Source of the DNA: Zizania palustris
Lineage: Eukaryota > Streptophyta > Magnoliopsida > Poales > Poaceae
Assembly: GCA_019279435.1 (NCBI GenBank)
Contig: JAAALK010000285.1
Coordinates: 31,714,371-31,778,370 of the forward strand
Reading direction: 5' to 3'
Length of the DNA stretch: 64,000 nucleotides
A program made the position numbers and the translations under genes. Shown here in pieces: positions 9,984 through 21,275 of the stretch. A model generated the notes under the pieces. That model was not told where the DNA came from, searched no databases, and saw nothing but the letters and a program-made list of their open reading frames with translations. Each line of letters opens with the position of its first letter. The first letter of the stretch is position 1.

Positions 9984-12007
9984 TGAGGAGCCATGCTGAA
10001 TAGCGTGGGCCTCATGGCTCTAGATGTGATGAGTCATTGTCAACGATAGTCAAAGAGGACAGAAGAAGAAAGAAGATCTGCTGCGTCATGGGCCGCGTGT
10101 GACTCAGGTACACGGGCAGCGAGCAACTGTCGGGCTGAGAGAGCTGCGAAGTCGGGCTGGCCCAATCCGAGTACATGGGCCAGAAGCAGCAGAAGACCCA
10201 CTGGGCTGTTTGACCAGGATTGACTCAGCTACACGAGCGGTGAGCGATTGCCGGGCTGAGAGAGCTGTGGAGTCGGGCTGACCCAATCCGGGTACCTGGT
10301 GCAAAGTCGGTGGAGGCTTTATCAGTTTCGGTGCAAAACTAACAACCGCTGATCTTGTATCGGACTGTCCAGAAGAGAAGCCGTAGTCACTATGAAAGCT
10401 TAGCTTCCGGATAAGTCATCTGTAAATAGGAGTTTACTATTTTGTCCCTAGGCCCACAGTCAGTCAGTCGATTCTGTAAAAATATCCTAAGGGCAGTTTA
10501 GTCTTTTCCTGTTATTTCAGCGTCTGTAAAAAACCCTAAGGGGCTGGTGGAATATTCCTAGTCATTGGGCAGCCTATAAATAGGGCCCCAATCCCTAGGG
10601 TTAGGTCACCCTTTTGCTGAAATCACTTTTAATCATTTCATTGGGTCATTTCTCTTTGTTCCCTGCGTTTCTCTCTCCTGTGTGTGCGCTGCTAGGTTCC
10701 TTGCTGCTGTTCATCCTGTTTGTTCTCTATTTGGATGATTCTATTCCTTCTGGTTCATGTGCAGTACCTCATTATCATCTCTGCTGTTTCGTTTTGATGT
10801 GCGCAACCATGTTATTTCTGTGTTAATGCTTCACTGTTTTTTCTGTTCTTCACGTGAGGAGTACTAGTTCTTGCTGGTTGCAAGTAGTAAAACTTCCCTG
10901 TAGCACTAGTACTCTAGTACTCTAGCTTTGCTTTTTCTTGCCCAGCTTTTTGATCAAGTTGACAGGGCCAAAGCCCCTTTTCTAGCTGTTTTCTGGCGAC
11001 GCCCCCTTCTCTGTTCGAAGTCCCTCAGCTCCGTGAGGCAGGCTTCGATCTAACATCTTCGAGGGCTTCGGTAGAACTTCTGACTCCAAACTTGAGCTCT
11101 GAATCGTGTTTTGAAGTGTGCTCAGTTCTAAGCTTTTCGTTTAAGCATACTTCGGTTCTTTTGCGAAGCATACTTCGACAGGCTTCAAAGTTAGCTTCGA
11201 AGTATGTCTCTCTAGTAGACTTCGCTCGAAGTGTGTTTTCTGAGATCTTTCTGGTGCTGTCGTTTTCGAGGGTCACAGTGTGTGGGTTCGGAGCTTGTCA
11301 TTTGAAGTTAGTCCTCGGGTCGAAGGTTATAACTTCGTTCATCATACCTCGACCAAGCTTGCTTCGAAGGTAGAGCGTAGGTTTCGATTTCGTCTTGCTG
11401 CCGTGTGTTTGGCTTCGCTATCTCTTGAAGGTCATTTTCTGTGTATCGTGTTCAAAGCCTTCTGTTTAAAGTTTAAGCTTTGAAGTACACTGTCCGAAGC
11501 AAGCTTCGACTCTGTCATACTTCGCTTCGAAGCATACTTCGCACTTTGACACACTTGAACTAGGCTAGACTTAACATACCTTTGGCACTTCATTGACAAC
11601 CTTCACTAGACTTTGACAAGGAACTCCGAAGCAGGCCTCGACACTGCGAAGCAGACTTTGACACTACGAAGCAGGCTTCGACACAGCGAAGCAGGCTTCG
11701 CCAAGTTTCGAACAAGAGACAAATTTGAACAGTATCTTCTCATCTCACTTTATATACACTTAGATCATCCATTGAGAAGCTTTCATCTGCCTTGTCTTGA
11801 ATATTTCGTTTATCTGCCTATTAGCACGGTACTAGTGTTATTATGTTTGTGATACCGGTCCTTTTCTAGGCTAGATACTTTTAGACTTAGGCGATTTGTT
11901 CACGCTTTGCTGCTTAGTCTTTTTGAGGTGCGTTGGGTATTGGGAGCAGGCCATTAATTCAAAAGAATTTTTTAGGCGCCCATTCACCCCCCCTCTAGTC
12001 GCTACTT
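9984..12007 (+). repeat. Element D 5' LTR, truncated at its last bases
   Basis: Starts TGAGGAGCCATGCTGAATAG. Compared with the 3' LTR it lacks the last about 14 bases; the sequence changes at GCTACTT (12001-12007) into gag. TATA box at 10575-10582. Contains many TTCGAAG motifs (11000-11700) and a 19-20-bp repeat (GCGAAGCAGGCTTCGACAC) in about four copies near 11626-11702. The hydrophobic 70-residue frame at 10614-10826 is not conserved in E and is not called a gene. Confidence 0.92.
10575..10582 (+). promoter_or_regulatory. TATA box of the element D 5' LTR
   Basis: TATAAATA in CAGCCTATAAATAGGGCC; identical motifs occur in the 3' LTR (19873-19880) and in both E LTRs (36753-36760, 45973-45980). 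Likely start of the genomic transcript. Confidence 0.75.
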
Positions 12008-13950
12008 ATGATACCTTGACTATTTCTGAGTTGTTTAGCAAGCTGAAGGCTACTGAGGTTGATATCCAGCTGAGATCAAATCTCACTGGTTGTGGATCAA
12101 AATCTCTGGCCCTTGCTACACCTTCTGTTGATCCCTCTTCTGTGAGTTGTGCTGGGTTCTCTTTGATGTCTATCACTGAGGACCAGCTTGAGTCTTTGGG
12201 AGATGATGATTTGTGTCTTTTTAACAACCGGGTGCGTCGTGTTTATGACAAAAGAATGTTCAAGAGACACGGCACAAAATCCGGGTGCTTTGAGTGTGGT
12301 GATCCAGGACACTTCATCGCCGACTGCCCCAAGCGCAATGGACACAAGAAGGGCACCGGTGGTGGCTTCCACGACTCCGGCAAGCATGACAACTCTTCCT
12401 TCAACAAGGGCAAGCCAAAGACCAGATTCTTCCGAAAGGCCCTGAAGGACTACCGGCGAGAGAACAAGAAGCGCGACAAGGCCTTCTTCGCTGAGATGGA
12501 GAAGAGCTACTCCAAGCGATCCATGTCTTCTTCCTCTTCATCGATCTCAAGCGATGAGGAGATCGTCATTAGGAAGGGGAAGGACAAGGACCATCCGGCG
12601 GGCCTCTGTTTCATGGCCGTCGGGGACAGACCGAAGAGCCGCTCACATTAGCGCCAAAGATCCCGCAAGAGCTTCTTCTCAATGGCTCTTGGGGATAAGA
12701 AAGAAAAGAGCTCCTCCGATGACTCCGACGACGACGACAATGAAAAGGTATCATCCTGTGAACGTGAAATTGTTGATTTACTTGAGAGCAATCGTCAGGA
12801 GTTGAAATATCAGGAAAAACTGCTTTGGGGGGCTAAGAAGAGGATAGATGAGTTAGAGAGTGAGCTTGCCGTGGCCAACGACAGAATTGAGAGTCTATCT
12901 TCTTCCCCTTGCTTGGGTGATAGCAGTGAGTGCCCAAAGTGTGAGGTGCTTCTGTGTGACCTGTCGACTCTGAAGTCCAGGTACACAGAAAGGGTTGATG
13001 AGAGGGATGCTTTGGCCACTGAGCTTGAAAGTGCTCAGCTGGAGCTGAAAGATGCTCAAGCCACTGCCGTCGCACCCTGTGCTGATTGCCCATCTCATCT
13101 GGCTATCTTAGCTGACCTGAAAGCCAAGGGCGATGAGCATTTGGGGGATTTGGAGAGAATGAGAGTTGAGCTTGCGCAGACTAGGCTAGAGCTTGAGACA
13201 TTGTCAGATCCACCCACTGTCTGTGAGAACTGCCTGTCTCTTAGACTTGAGTTGATTAAGCTGAAAGCCGAGAAGTCTGTCCAGGTAGATAGTGAGTGTG
13301 AGACCTGCTTGTCTTAGGTGGAGGTACTAGCTTCCTTGAAAGAGGAGCTAGCTGATTCTCAGAATGAGAACTTTTACCTCCGTTCTATCCTGAGTTGGAT
13401 CAGTGCCAGAGAGCCACAGCTCGGCATGATGATCCAGAAGTTCAAGAGGCAGGATGGGTTTGGGGTAGGTTACACCTACACCAAGGCTGACTTTGAGAGT
13501 GCCATTAGCCGGGCAGTGGAGTGGAGTAAAATGACTCCTGAGCAGAGATATCCTAAGACCCACTCCACTAAGTCTTTCCAGGCTAGTCAGCCCAAGGATG
13601 GAGTAACTCAAGAACAGCCCAAATCTCCACCCAAGAAGCCCATTTGGGTTCCAAAGCCCAAACATCTCCACACTTCTCTAGACTCTCTTCCAGGACCCTC
13701 TCAACCCAAGAAGACGACACCAAACACCACTAAGCCCAAGAACCCCAAGCCTCAACCATATCCCAAGAAGCCTACCTATCATTGTGAGTACTGTCAGAGA
13801 GATGGGCATCTTGCGGAGTTTTGTTTCAGGCGGAAGCGAGTTGAGAGAGCAGAGAGAGCTTGTGATGGTCTAGAGCAGTTCTACCAACAGGGTGGTAGAC
13901 TGCGTGTTCCTCGATGCGGGGAAAGGCTGGAGGCCAGCCGCGTCGTGTAG
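12005..13950 (+). pseudogene. Element D gag, N-terminus deleted, broken
   Basis: Enters gag at the codons for YDTLTISELFSKLKATEV, equivalent to 38711 onward in E. First zinc knuckle CFECGDPGHFIADC at about 12286-12330, then a Lys/Ser/Asp-rich region, a leucine-rich coiled coil (about 12750-13400) with paired cysteines, and a second knuckle CEYCQRDGHLAEFC at about 13785-13830. Stops: TAG 12649-12651 and TAG 13315-13317 (E has CAG at the second). Gag would form particles and package RNA. Two CX2CX4HX4C knuckles separated by a long coiled coil is the layout of this family. Confidence 0.88.
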
Positions 13951-14199
13951 GTGGTGGTAGAGGAGACGACTTTCATGCCCGTGCTCCAGATGGTGGTGTC
14001 CGTTCCGACAGAGCTCCAGGTCATTTTGGCTACGGTCCTGAACCTCGTGGCCGAGGCTTTAGGCAGAACCGAGGACCGCGCTTTGAGACGCGTTTTGGTC
14101 CGAACTCTCATGATGATTTCTGCTTTCCGTCTTTTGAGCAGATGGCTCGACACTTGTTTAGCTCTTTTGCTAAACCTGGTGCCGGACCATTTGCTCCCA

Positions 14200-15845
14200 C
14201 TTGCAACCACTGATTGTGCAGGATCGGGGACTGGAGGACGTTTGGATCATGGACTCAGGATGCTCTCGCCACATGACGGGACGTCGCAGATGGTTCTCCA
14301 GTCTCACTCCCCCAAGCTCCAAAGAGTACATCACCTTCGGGAATAGTGGTCAAGGGAAAGTAAGTGGCATCGGCTCAATTTCCATTTCAGATCATTTCTC
14401 TTTGAAGAATGTTGCCTTGGTTAAAAATTTGAATTTTTAACTTGATTTCTGTTTCGCAACTTCTTGAGGATGGTTTGGAAGTGCGTTTTAAGAAAGGCAA
14501 TTCTTCTGTGTTTGATTCTAGAGGGTCTTTGATTTGCCAGATCTTACCATTCGGTAAAGTTTTTCGAATTGACTTCTCTAGTTCTTTTGGCCCTTCTCGC
14601 TGTTTGATTGCTGGATCTTCTTCTGAGCTCTGGAAGTGGCATAGGAGGTTAGGTCATTTGAGTTTTGATCTGCTAGTCAGGTTAAGCTCTATGGACCTCA
14701 TCCGAGGATTGCCCAAGCTTAAAATGGAGAAAGATCTAGTTTGTCATCCCTGTCGTCATGGAAAATGGTTGCCGCTTCTCACTCACCTGTGACTCAGGTG
14801 ATGACTTCGTATCCGGGCGAGCTATTACATTTGGACACTATCGGTCTAGCTCGGGTACGTTCAGTCGGTGGGAAGTAGTACACGCTTATCATTGTTGACG
14901 ACTTTTCCTCGATTCTCGTGGGTTTTCTTTTTGGAGTCTAAGGATGAAACTTTTTAGTTTGTCCATGACCTAATTTTGAAGCTGAAGAATGAGAACAATG
15001 GTCGGATGCGAGAAATTCACTTCGACAACGGCTCTGAGTTCAAGAATTCTCAGTTCGTCAGCTTCTGTAGTGATCAGGGTCTAGACCATCAGTTTTCTTC
15101 TCCTTACACTCCCCCACAGAATGACGTTGTGGAACGAAAGAACTGCACGCTAGTCGAGATGGCCAGGATGATGCTCGATGAGCACAGGACTCCTAGGCGT
15201 TTTTGGGCTGAAGCCATGAACACGGCTTGCTATCTGGCCAACCGCATTTTTCTTAGAGCTTACCTTGGTAAGACCTCATATGAGTTGCGGTTTGGTAGAC
15301 AGCCCAAGGTGAGTCACTTGCGAGCGTTTGGATGCAAGTGCTTTGTGCTCAAAATGGGAGGGCATTTGGACAAGTTTGAGTCTCGTTGATGGGATGGTGT
15401 TTTTCTTGGTTATGCATTGCATTCTCGAGGCTTCCGTGTTTGGAACCTCGAATCCCAGCTGCTTGTCGAGACTTGTGAGGTTTCATTTGATGAGTCCTTG
15501 CCTTCTTTGACTCCTTCTTTTGAGCCTTCTAATGGTGAGCTTGGAGAGTCCATCTTCGAGGAAGATGAGGATACTCCAGCCGCTAATGAGGGTGGGCCTT
15601 CTGCACCCCCCGCAGAGCCCACACCTTCTGAGACTTCGACTGAGGATGAGGGTGGACCTCTGATCACTTCTTCCACTACGATCGAACCCCCTCAATCGAG
15701 TCCAGAGGTGCCAGCTGCTGACTCCGGTGATGTGACTTCAGATCACCAAGGATCCCGAGTAGTTCAGCGTGATCACCCCTCGGAGCTCATCATCGGTGAT
15801 TTGACTGAGAGAACCTTGCGTTCATCTGGTAATTCTCTTGCTGTG
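14200..15845 (+). pseudogene. Element D protease and integrase, broken
   Basis: Protease motif IMDSGCSRHMTG at about 14248-14282 keeps the catalytic DSG. The GAG-pre-integrase block WKWHRRLGHLS ... CHPCRHGK follows in another frame. The integrase core is damaged: the first Asp region reads LDTIGLA where E has LDIMGPA, with stops near 14876 and 14954. FDNGSEF and PQNDVVERKN keep the second Asp and the Glu. The C-terminal FGRQPKVSHLRAFGCKCF block is clear, and TGA near 15387 interrupts it where E has Cys. A Ser/Glu/Pro-rich linker (15480-15830) precedes RT. Confidence 0.88.
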
Positions 15846-17408
15846 TTAGCTGAATTTGCTTTTGTTGCATCTTTTGAGCCCAGAGATGTTTCTCATGCTC
15901 TTTCTGATTCCCATTGGATTAATTCTATACAAGAAGAGCTTGAGAACTTTGTCCGAAATTGGGTTTGGACACTAGTTGAGCCGCCACCAGGATGCAACCC
16001 CATAGGCACCAAGTGGGTGTTCAAGAACAAACAAGGTGAAGATGGGGTTGTGGTGCGCAACAAAGCTCGACTAGTTGCCCAGGGTTTTTGCCAGAAGGAA
16101 GGTATTGACTTTGAAGAAACCTTCGCCCCTGTTGCCCGTCTTGAGTCCATTCGTATTCTCTTAGCTTTTGCCGCTTCGAAGGGTTTTAAGCTTTTTCAAA
16201 TGGACGCTAAGAGTGCTTTTTTGAACGGGTACATAGAGGAGGAAGTTTATGTTAGGCAGCCCCCCGGTTTTAAGAATCCTAAGTTTCCTCGACATGTTTT
16301 AAATTGCAAAAAGCTTTATACGGGTTGAAGCAAGCCCCTAGGGCTTGGTATGACCGGTTGAAGCAGTTTTTGTTGGGGAAGGGTTTTGTGATGGGTTCTG
16401 TGGATAAAACTCTTTTCTTGCTCAGAGATGCTTCAGATTTTTTTAGTCGCTCAGATTTACGTGGACGATATTATCTTTGGCGGTACTACTAATGATCTTG
16501 TGTCCAAGTTTTCTGAGCAGATGCACATTGAGTTTGAGATGAGCCTCATGGGTGAACTCAAGTATTTTCTAGGGCTCCAGATCAAGCAGACCAAGGATGG
16601 CACCTTCATCCACCAGGGTAAGTACACTCGAGACATGTTGAAAAAGTTTGACTTTGGTGGAGAGTTGAAGCCTCAAATGACCCCAATGGGCACATCTGGG
16701 GGCCTGGACAAGGACGAGAGCGGCGTCAAGGTCAACGAGAGAGAATTTCGAGAGATGATCGGTTTGCTGCTGTACTTGACGGTGACGAGGCCAGACATAC
16801 AGTTCGCCATGGGACTGTGCGCGCGCTTCTAGTCTTCACCACGTGCGTCTCATCGGCAGGCTGTTAAGCGCATCTTTAGGTATCTTACCTATGCGCCTGA
16901 TCTTGGTCTTTTCTATTCAGCATCATCGTCTCTTGATTTATCTAGCTTTTCGGATGCTGACTTTGGTGGGTGCCGGTTGGATCGCAAGTTGACTTCCGGT
17001 ACTTGCCAGTTTCTTGGTTCGTCTCTTGGGTCTTAGTCTTCTCGAAAGCAATCTGGAGTTGCTCTTTCGACCACTAAGGCAGAGTATGTAGCTGCTGCTA
17101 GCTGCTGCTCACAGTTGGTTTGGATGATTTCCACTTTGCGAGATTTTGGGTTGTTCTTTCCTACCAGAGTTCCTTTGTTTTGCGACAGCACCAGTGCTAT
17201 TAGTGTAGGGAAAAACCCTTGTCTCCATTCAAAAACCAAACATATTGATGTGCGCTTTCATTTTCTACGGGATCAATATGAGAAAGGTGTCATTGACCTT
17301 GTTTATGTTGATACCCATCATCAGTTGGCTGACATTTTCACCAAACCCCTAGATCAGTCTACATTTGAGCGTTTACGAGGGGATTTGGCTGTTGTGTATC
17401 CTTTTTAG
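15846..17408 (+). pseudogene. Element D reverse transcriptase and RNase H, broken
   Basis: RT motifs: WVFKNKQGEDG, NKARLVAQGFCQKEG, FAPVARLESIR, QMDAKSAFLNG, ALYGLKQAPRAWYDRL and the active site AQIYVDDIIFGG at about 16440. Breaks include TGA 16326-16328, a frame change near 16300 and another near 16440 (an extra T in a T-run), and a TAG near 16831. RNase H follows (DADFGGCRLDRK, KAEYVAAASCC, CDSTSAISVGKNPC, KHIDVRFHFLRD) with a stop near 17035. ADIFTKPLDQSTF is the usual end; natural stop TAG 17406-17408. Confidence 0.9.
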
Positions 17409-18098
17409 TATATTTTTGCGTCAGTTTTTCTTTCTTCTTTACTCTTTTCTTGAGTCTTTTTGTGTGTGTTCATCTCATGCATATTCACATATCACACTGT
17501 TAAGCTTGCTTCTGTTATATGATTGAACTGCTTTACTTATTCTAGCCGGTACATGCTCTTGATTACTTGTCAATGATCATGCTTTGTTTCAGTTCGCTTG
17601 ATATGTCTGATATCTATCATATGCATGGCTTTTACGCTTTAAACTTGAGAAATGATCAACATTGCTTCTGGTAACTAGCATGTGTAGGCTGAATGCTTTT
17701 GCTATCTGTTACATGCCTTGTAGCTAGTTCTTCACATAGATGCAATATGCAACTTGGACATCTTTATGCTTTAACATGGAAAATGTGCTATAAAAATGAT
17801 GACAATTCAGAAAAATGAAAATCCATGCCTTTTTATGCTTAAGTTGAAAAGATCCAAGTGGGTTTACTTTGTCGCATTGCATTGTTCTAGACTGCTTACC
17901 ATAGCACTTTGGTATGAACTAGAACAGTGTAATGTATGCCAAGACCAAAGTCTTAAGCTTCTGATGGTCTAGTTCTAGCCTAGGCTTGACTTGGTCAGTC
18001 AGCATAAGGTTTGACATGAAAATAACCCTTGGCAAAAATAACAAAGGAAAATGAAAAAGCCCGAACTTTAAAAAGATAACGAGTTTGCTGAAGCACTT

Positions 18099-19282
18099 TG
18101 TTTTTGAACAATGCTTATCCTGGTAGATATCAGTTAGCTTTTGCATCTCATGCTTTACCTTGCTTGTTAACTGGAAAATGTGGTGATGTTTTTGTTTGCA
18201 AAAACTGAAAAATGCGTGCAAATGACTTTCTTTACATATCATCTGTTTGCACTGATCATGCCATGTGTCTTAGACAGTATGTCGTTTGCTTTACCTGCTA
18301 GATTTTGTTGATTGCAGTCAAACATATTTGAGAAGCATGCCTTTCTTCACTTCACCTGCACCCCAGTTGCATTCATCGCATATTCTGAGGGGGAGTTGCA
18401 TTTCAGTGGGAGTCTGTGTCTTTTTCGAGTGCTTGATGAGTTCACTTGTCAACAAGGGGGAGAAATTTTTGGATAAGAGTTTAAGGGGGAGTTATCCTTG
18501 TTGATGTTTTCTGAGATCACACTCTTTTCACATTTTGGTTAACCATAATGATCATTTCTTGCTTTTGTTTGGCTTTTGATCATTAGGGTTAAACTTTTAC
18601 TTTATTTTTTTTTCTTTGTTTTTCTTGTGCTTGTTTTTGTGTTTCCACAGTTGTTTTGGACAATGCTTATCTTGGTAGATATCTGTTAGCTTCTACATCT
18701 CATGTTTTACCTAGCTTGTTAACCGGAAAATGTGGTGATGTTTTTGTTTTGCAAAAATGAAAAATGTGTGCTAATGACTTTCCTTAGATATCATTTGTTG
18801 CACTGATCATGCCATGTGTCTTAGACAGTATGTCTTTTGCTATACTTGTTAGATGTTGTAATTACATTCAATCATATTGACAAGCATGCTTTATTCACTC
18901 CACCTGCACTCCAGTTACATTCATTGCATATTTTGAGGGGGAGTTGCATTTCAGGGGGAGTCTGTGTCTCTTTTGAATGTTTGATGAGTTCACTTGTCAA
19001 CAAGGGAGAGAAAATTTGGGATCAGAGTTTAAGGGGGAGTTCTTACTCTGTTGATATCCTTGTTGTTCTGAAATCGCACTCATTTTGAGCTTTTACGTTC
19101 TGGTTAACCATAATGACCACTTCTTGCTTTTGTTCGGCTTTTGGTCATTAGGGTTAAACTTTTACCTTATTTTTCTTCTTCTTTGTTTTCTTGTGCTTTG
19201 TTTTCGTGTTTCCACATTTGCTTGTAGGTGCTGAAGAGCTGAAAAAGAGGAGTGTTGACAATGCACTCATCAAGGGGGAGAT
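18099..19282 (+). repeat. Tandem duplication in the D 3' region, two diverged copies
   Basis: Copy 1 is about 18099-18651 and copy 2 about 18652-19282. Both run from ACAATGCTTATC to GTGTTTCCACA, but copy 1 differs from copy 2 at about one base in ten. Copy 2 matches the single copy of element E (44775-45404) almost perfectly (about two differences by eye). E has no duplication. Confidence 0.88.
19271..19282 (+). other. Element D polypurine tract
   Basis: CAAGGGGGAGAT directly before the 3' LTR start TGAGGAGCC; primes plus-strand DNA synthesis. The same sequence is in E at 45393-45404, and inverted in G at 60844-60855. Confidence 0.85.
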
Positions 19283-21275
19283 TGAGGAGCCATGCTGAAT
19301 AGCGTGGGCCTCATGGCTCTAGATGTGATGAGTCATTGTCAACGATAGTCAAAGAGGACAGAAGAAGAAAGAAGATCTGCTGCGTCATGGGCCGCGTGTG
19401 ACTCAGGTACACGGTCAGCGAGTGACTGTCGGGCTGAGAGAGCTGCGAAGTCGGGCTGGCCCAATCTGGGTACATGGGCCAGAAGCAGCAGAAGACCCAC
19501 TGGGCTGTTTGACCAGGATTGACTCAAGTACACGGGCGGTGAGCGATTGCCGGGCTGAGAGAGCTACAGAGTCGGGCCGGCCCAATCCTGGTACCTGGTG
19601 GAAAGTCGGTGGAGGCTTTGTCAGTTTTGACGCAAAACTGACAACCGCTGATCTTGTATCGGACTGTCTAGAAGAGAAGCTGTAGTCGCTACGAAAGCTT
19701 AGCTTCCCGATAAGTCATCTGTAAATAGGAGTTTACTATTTTGTCCCTAGGCCCACAATCAGTCAGTCGAGTCTGTAAAAATATCCTAAGGCCAGTCTAG
19801 TCTTTTCCTGTTATTTCAGCGTCTGTAAAAAACCCTAAGGGCTGGTGGAATATTCCTAGTCATTGGGCAGCCTATAAATAGGGCCCCAATCCCTAGGGTT
19901 AGGTCACCCTTTTGCTGAAATCACTTTTAATCATTTCTTTGGGTCATTTCTCTTTGTTCCCTGCGTTTCTCTCTCCTGTGTGTGCGCTGCCAGGTTGCTT
20001 GCTGTTGTTCATCCTGTTTGTTCTCTGTTTGGATGATTCTATTCCTTTTGGTTCATGTGCAGTACCTCATTATCATCTCTGCTGTTTCGTTTTGATGTGC
20101 GCAGCCATGTTATTTCTGTGTTAATGCTTCACTGTTGCTTCTGTTCTTCACGTGAGGAGTACTAGTTCTTGCTGGTTGCAAGTAGTACTACTTCCCTGTA
20201 GCACCAGTACTCTAGTACTCTAGCTTTGCTTTTTCTTGCGCAGCTTTTTGACCGAGTTGACAGGGCCAAAGCCCCTTTTCTAGCTGTTTTCTGGCGAAGC
20301 CCCCTTCTCTGTTCGAAGTCCCTCAGCTCCGTGAGGCAGGCTTCTATCTAACATCTTCGAGGGCTACGGTAGAACTTCTGACTCCGAACTCGAGCTATGA
20401 ATCGTGTTTTGAAGTGTGCTCAGTTCTAAGCTTTTCGTTTAAGCATACTTCGGCTCTTTTGCAAAGCATACTTCGACAGGCTTCAAAGTTAGATTCGAAG
20501 TATGTCTCTCTGGTAGACTTCGCTCGAAGTGTGTTTTTTGAGATCTTTCTGGTGCTGTCGTTTTCGAGGGTCACAGTGTGTGGGTTCGGAGCTTGTCATT
20601 CAAAGTTAGTCCTCGGTCGAAGGTTATAACTTTGTTCATCATACCTCGACCAAGCTTGCTTTGAAGGTAGAGCGTAGGCTTCGATTTCATCTTGCTGCCG
20701 TGTGTTTGGCTTCGCTATCTCTCGAAGGTTGATTTTCTGTGTATCGTGTTCAAAGCCTTCTGTTTGAAGTTTAAGCTTTGAAGTACACTGTCCGAAGCAA
20801 GCTTCGACTCTATCATACTTCGCTTCGAAGCATACTTCGCACTTTGACACACTTGAACTAGGCTAGACTCAACATACCTTCGGCACTTCATTGACAACCT
20901 TCGCTATACTTCGACAAGGAACTCCGAAGCAGGCTTCGACACAGCGAAGCAGGCTTCGCCAAGTTTCGAACAGGAGACAAATTTGAACAGTAACTTCTCA
21001 TCTCACTTTATATACACTTAGATCATCCATTGAGAAGCTTTGATATGCCATGTCTTGAATATTTCATTTATCTGCCTACTAGCACGGTACTGGTGTTATT
21101 CTGTTTGCGATACCAGTCCTTTTCTAGGCTAGATACTTTTAGACTTAGGCGATCTGTTCACGCTTTGTTGCTTAGTATTTTTGAGGTGCGTTGGGTATTA
21201 GGAGCAGGCCATTAATTCGAAAGAATTATTTAAGCGCCCATTCACCCCCCTCTGGTCGCTACTTTCGGTCCTACA
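19283..21275 (+). repeat. Element D 3' LTR (1993 bp)
   Basis: TGAGGAGCC ... TTTCGGTCCTACA. Nearly the same as the 5' LTR but with only about two copies of the GCGAAGCAGGCTTCGACAC unit near 20925-20960 instead of about four. Confidence 0.93.

Larger units (their letters stand above)
17409..19282 (+). other. Element D 3' untranslated region with repeated purine tracts
   Basis: No gene and no envelope-like frame. Contains several AAGGGGGAG or GAGGGGGAG motifs (about 18390, 18457, 18483, 18937, 18955, 19031, 19272), as reported for SIRE-type elements. A block at about 17840-18000 is conserved in E (about 44520-44680) and, inverted, in G (about 61330-61520). Confidence 0.8.
9984..21275 (+). mobile_element. 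Element D: Ty1/Copia SIRE/Opie-like retrotransposon, 11.3 kb
   Basis: Perfect 5-bp duplication CTTCG at 9979-9983 and 21276-21280. LTRs of about 2.0 kb (9984-12007 and 19283-21275). Inside: gag with two zinc knuckles, protease, integrase, reverse transcriptase and RNase H in Copia order. The 5' internal end is missing: the LTR runs straight into mid-gag, so there is no primer-binding site. The 3' untranslated region is long, duplicated and rich in AAGGGGGAG motifs. Same family as element E. Several stops and frame changes; not able to move by itself. Confidence 0.95.

Noticed and set aside
10614..10826. 70-residue hydrophobic frame, repeated at 19912-20124
   Set aside because: It is in the two LTRs of D, so its repetition is expected; it is not conserved in the LTRs of the same-family element E.
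17409..19282. Possible envelope-like gene after Copia pol, as known in some SIRE elements
   Set aside because: No frame with transmembrane or coiled-coil envelope character; the region is AT-rich, full of purine tracts and duplicated.
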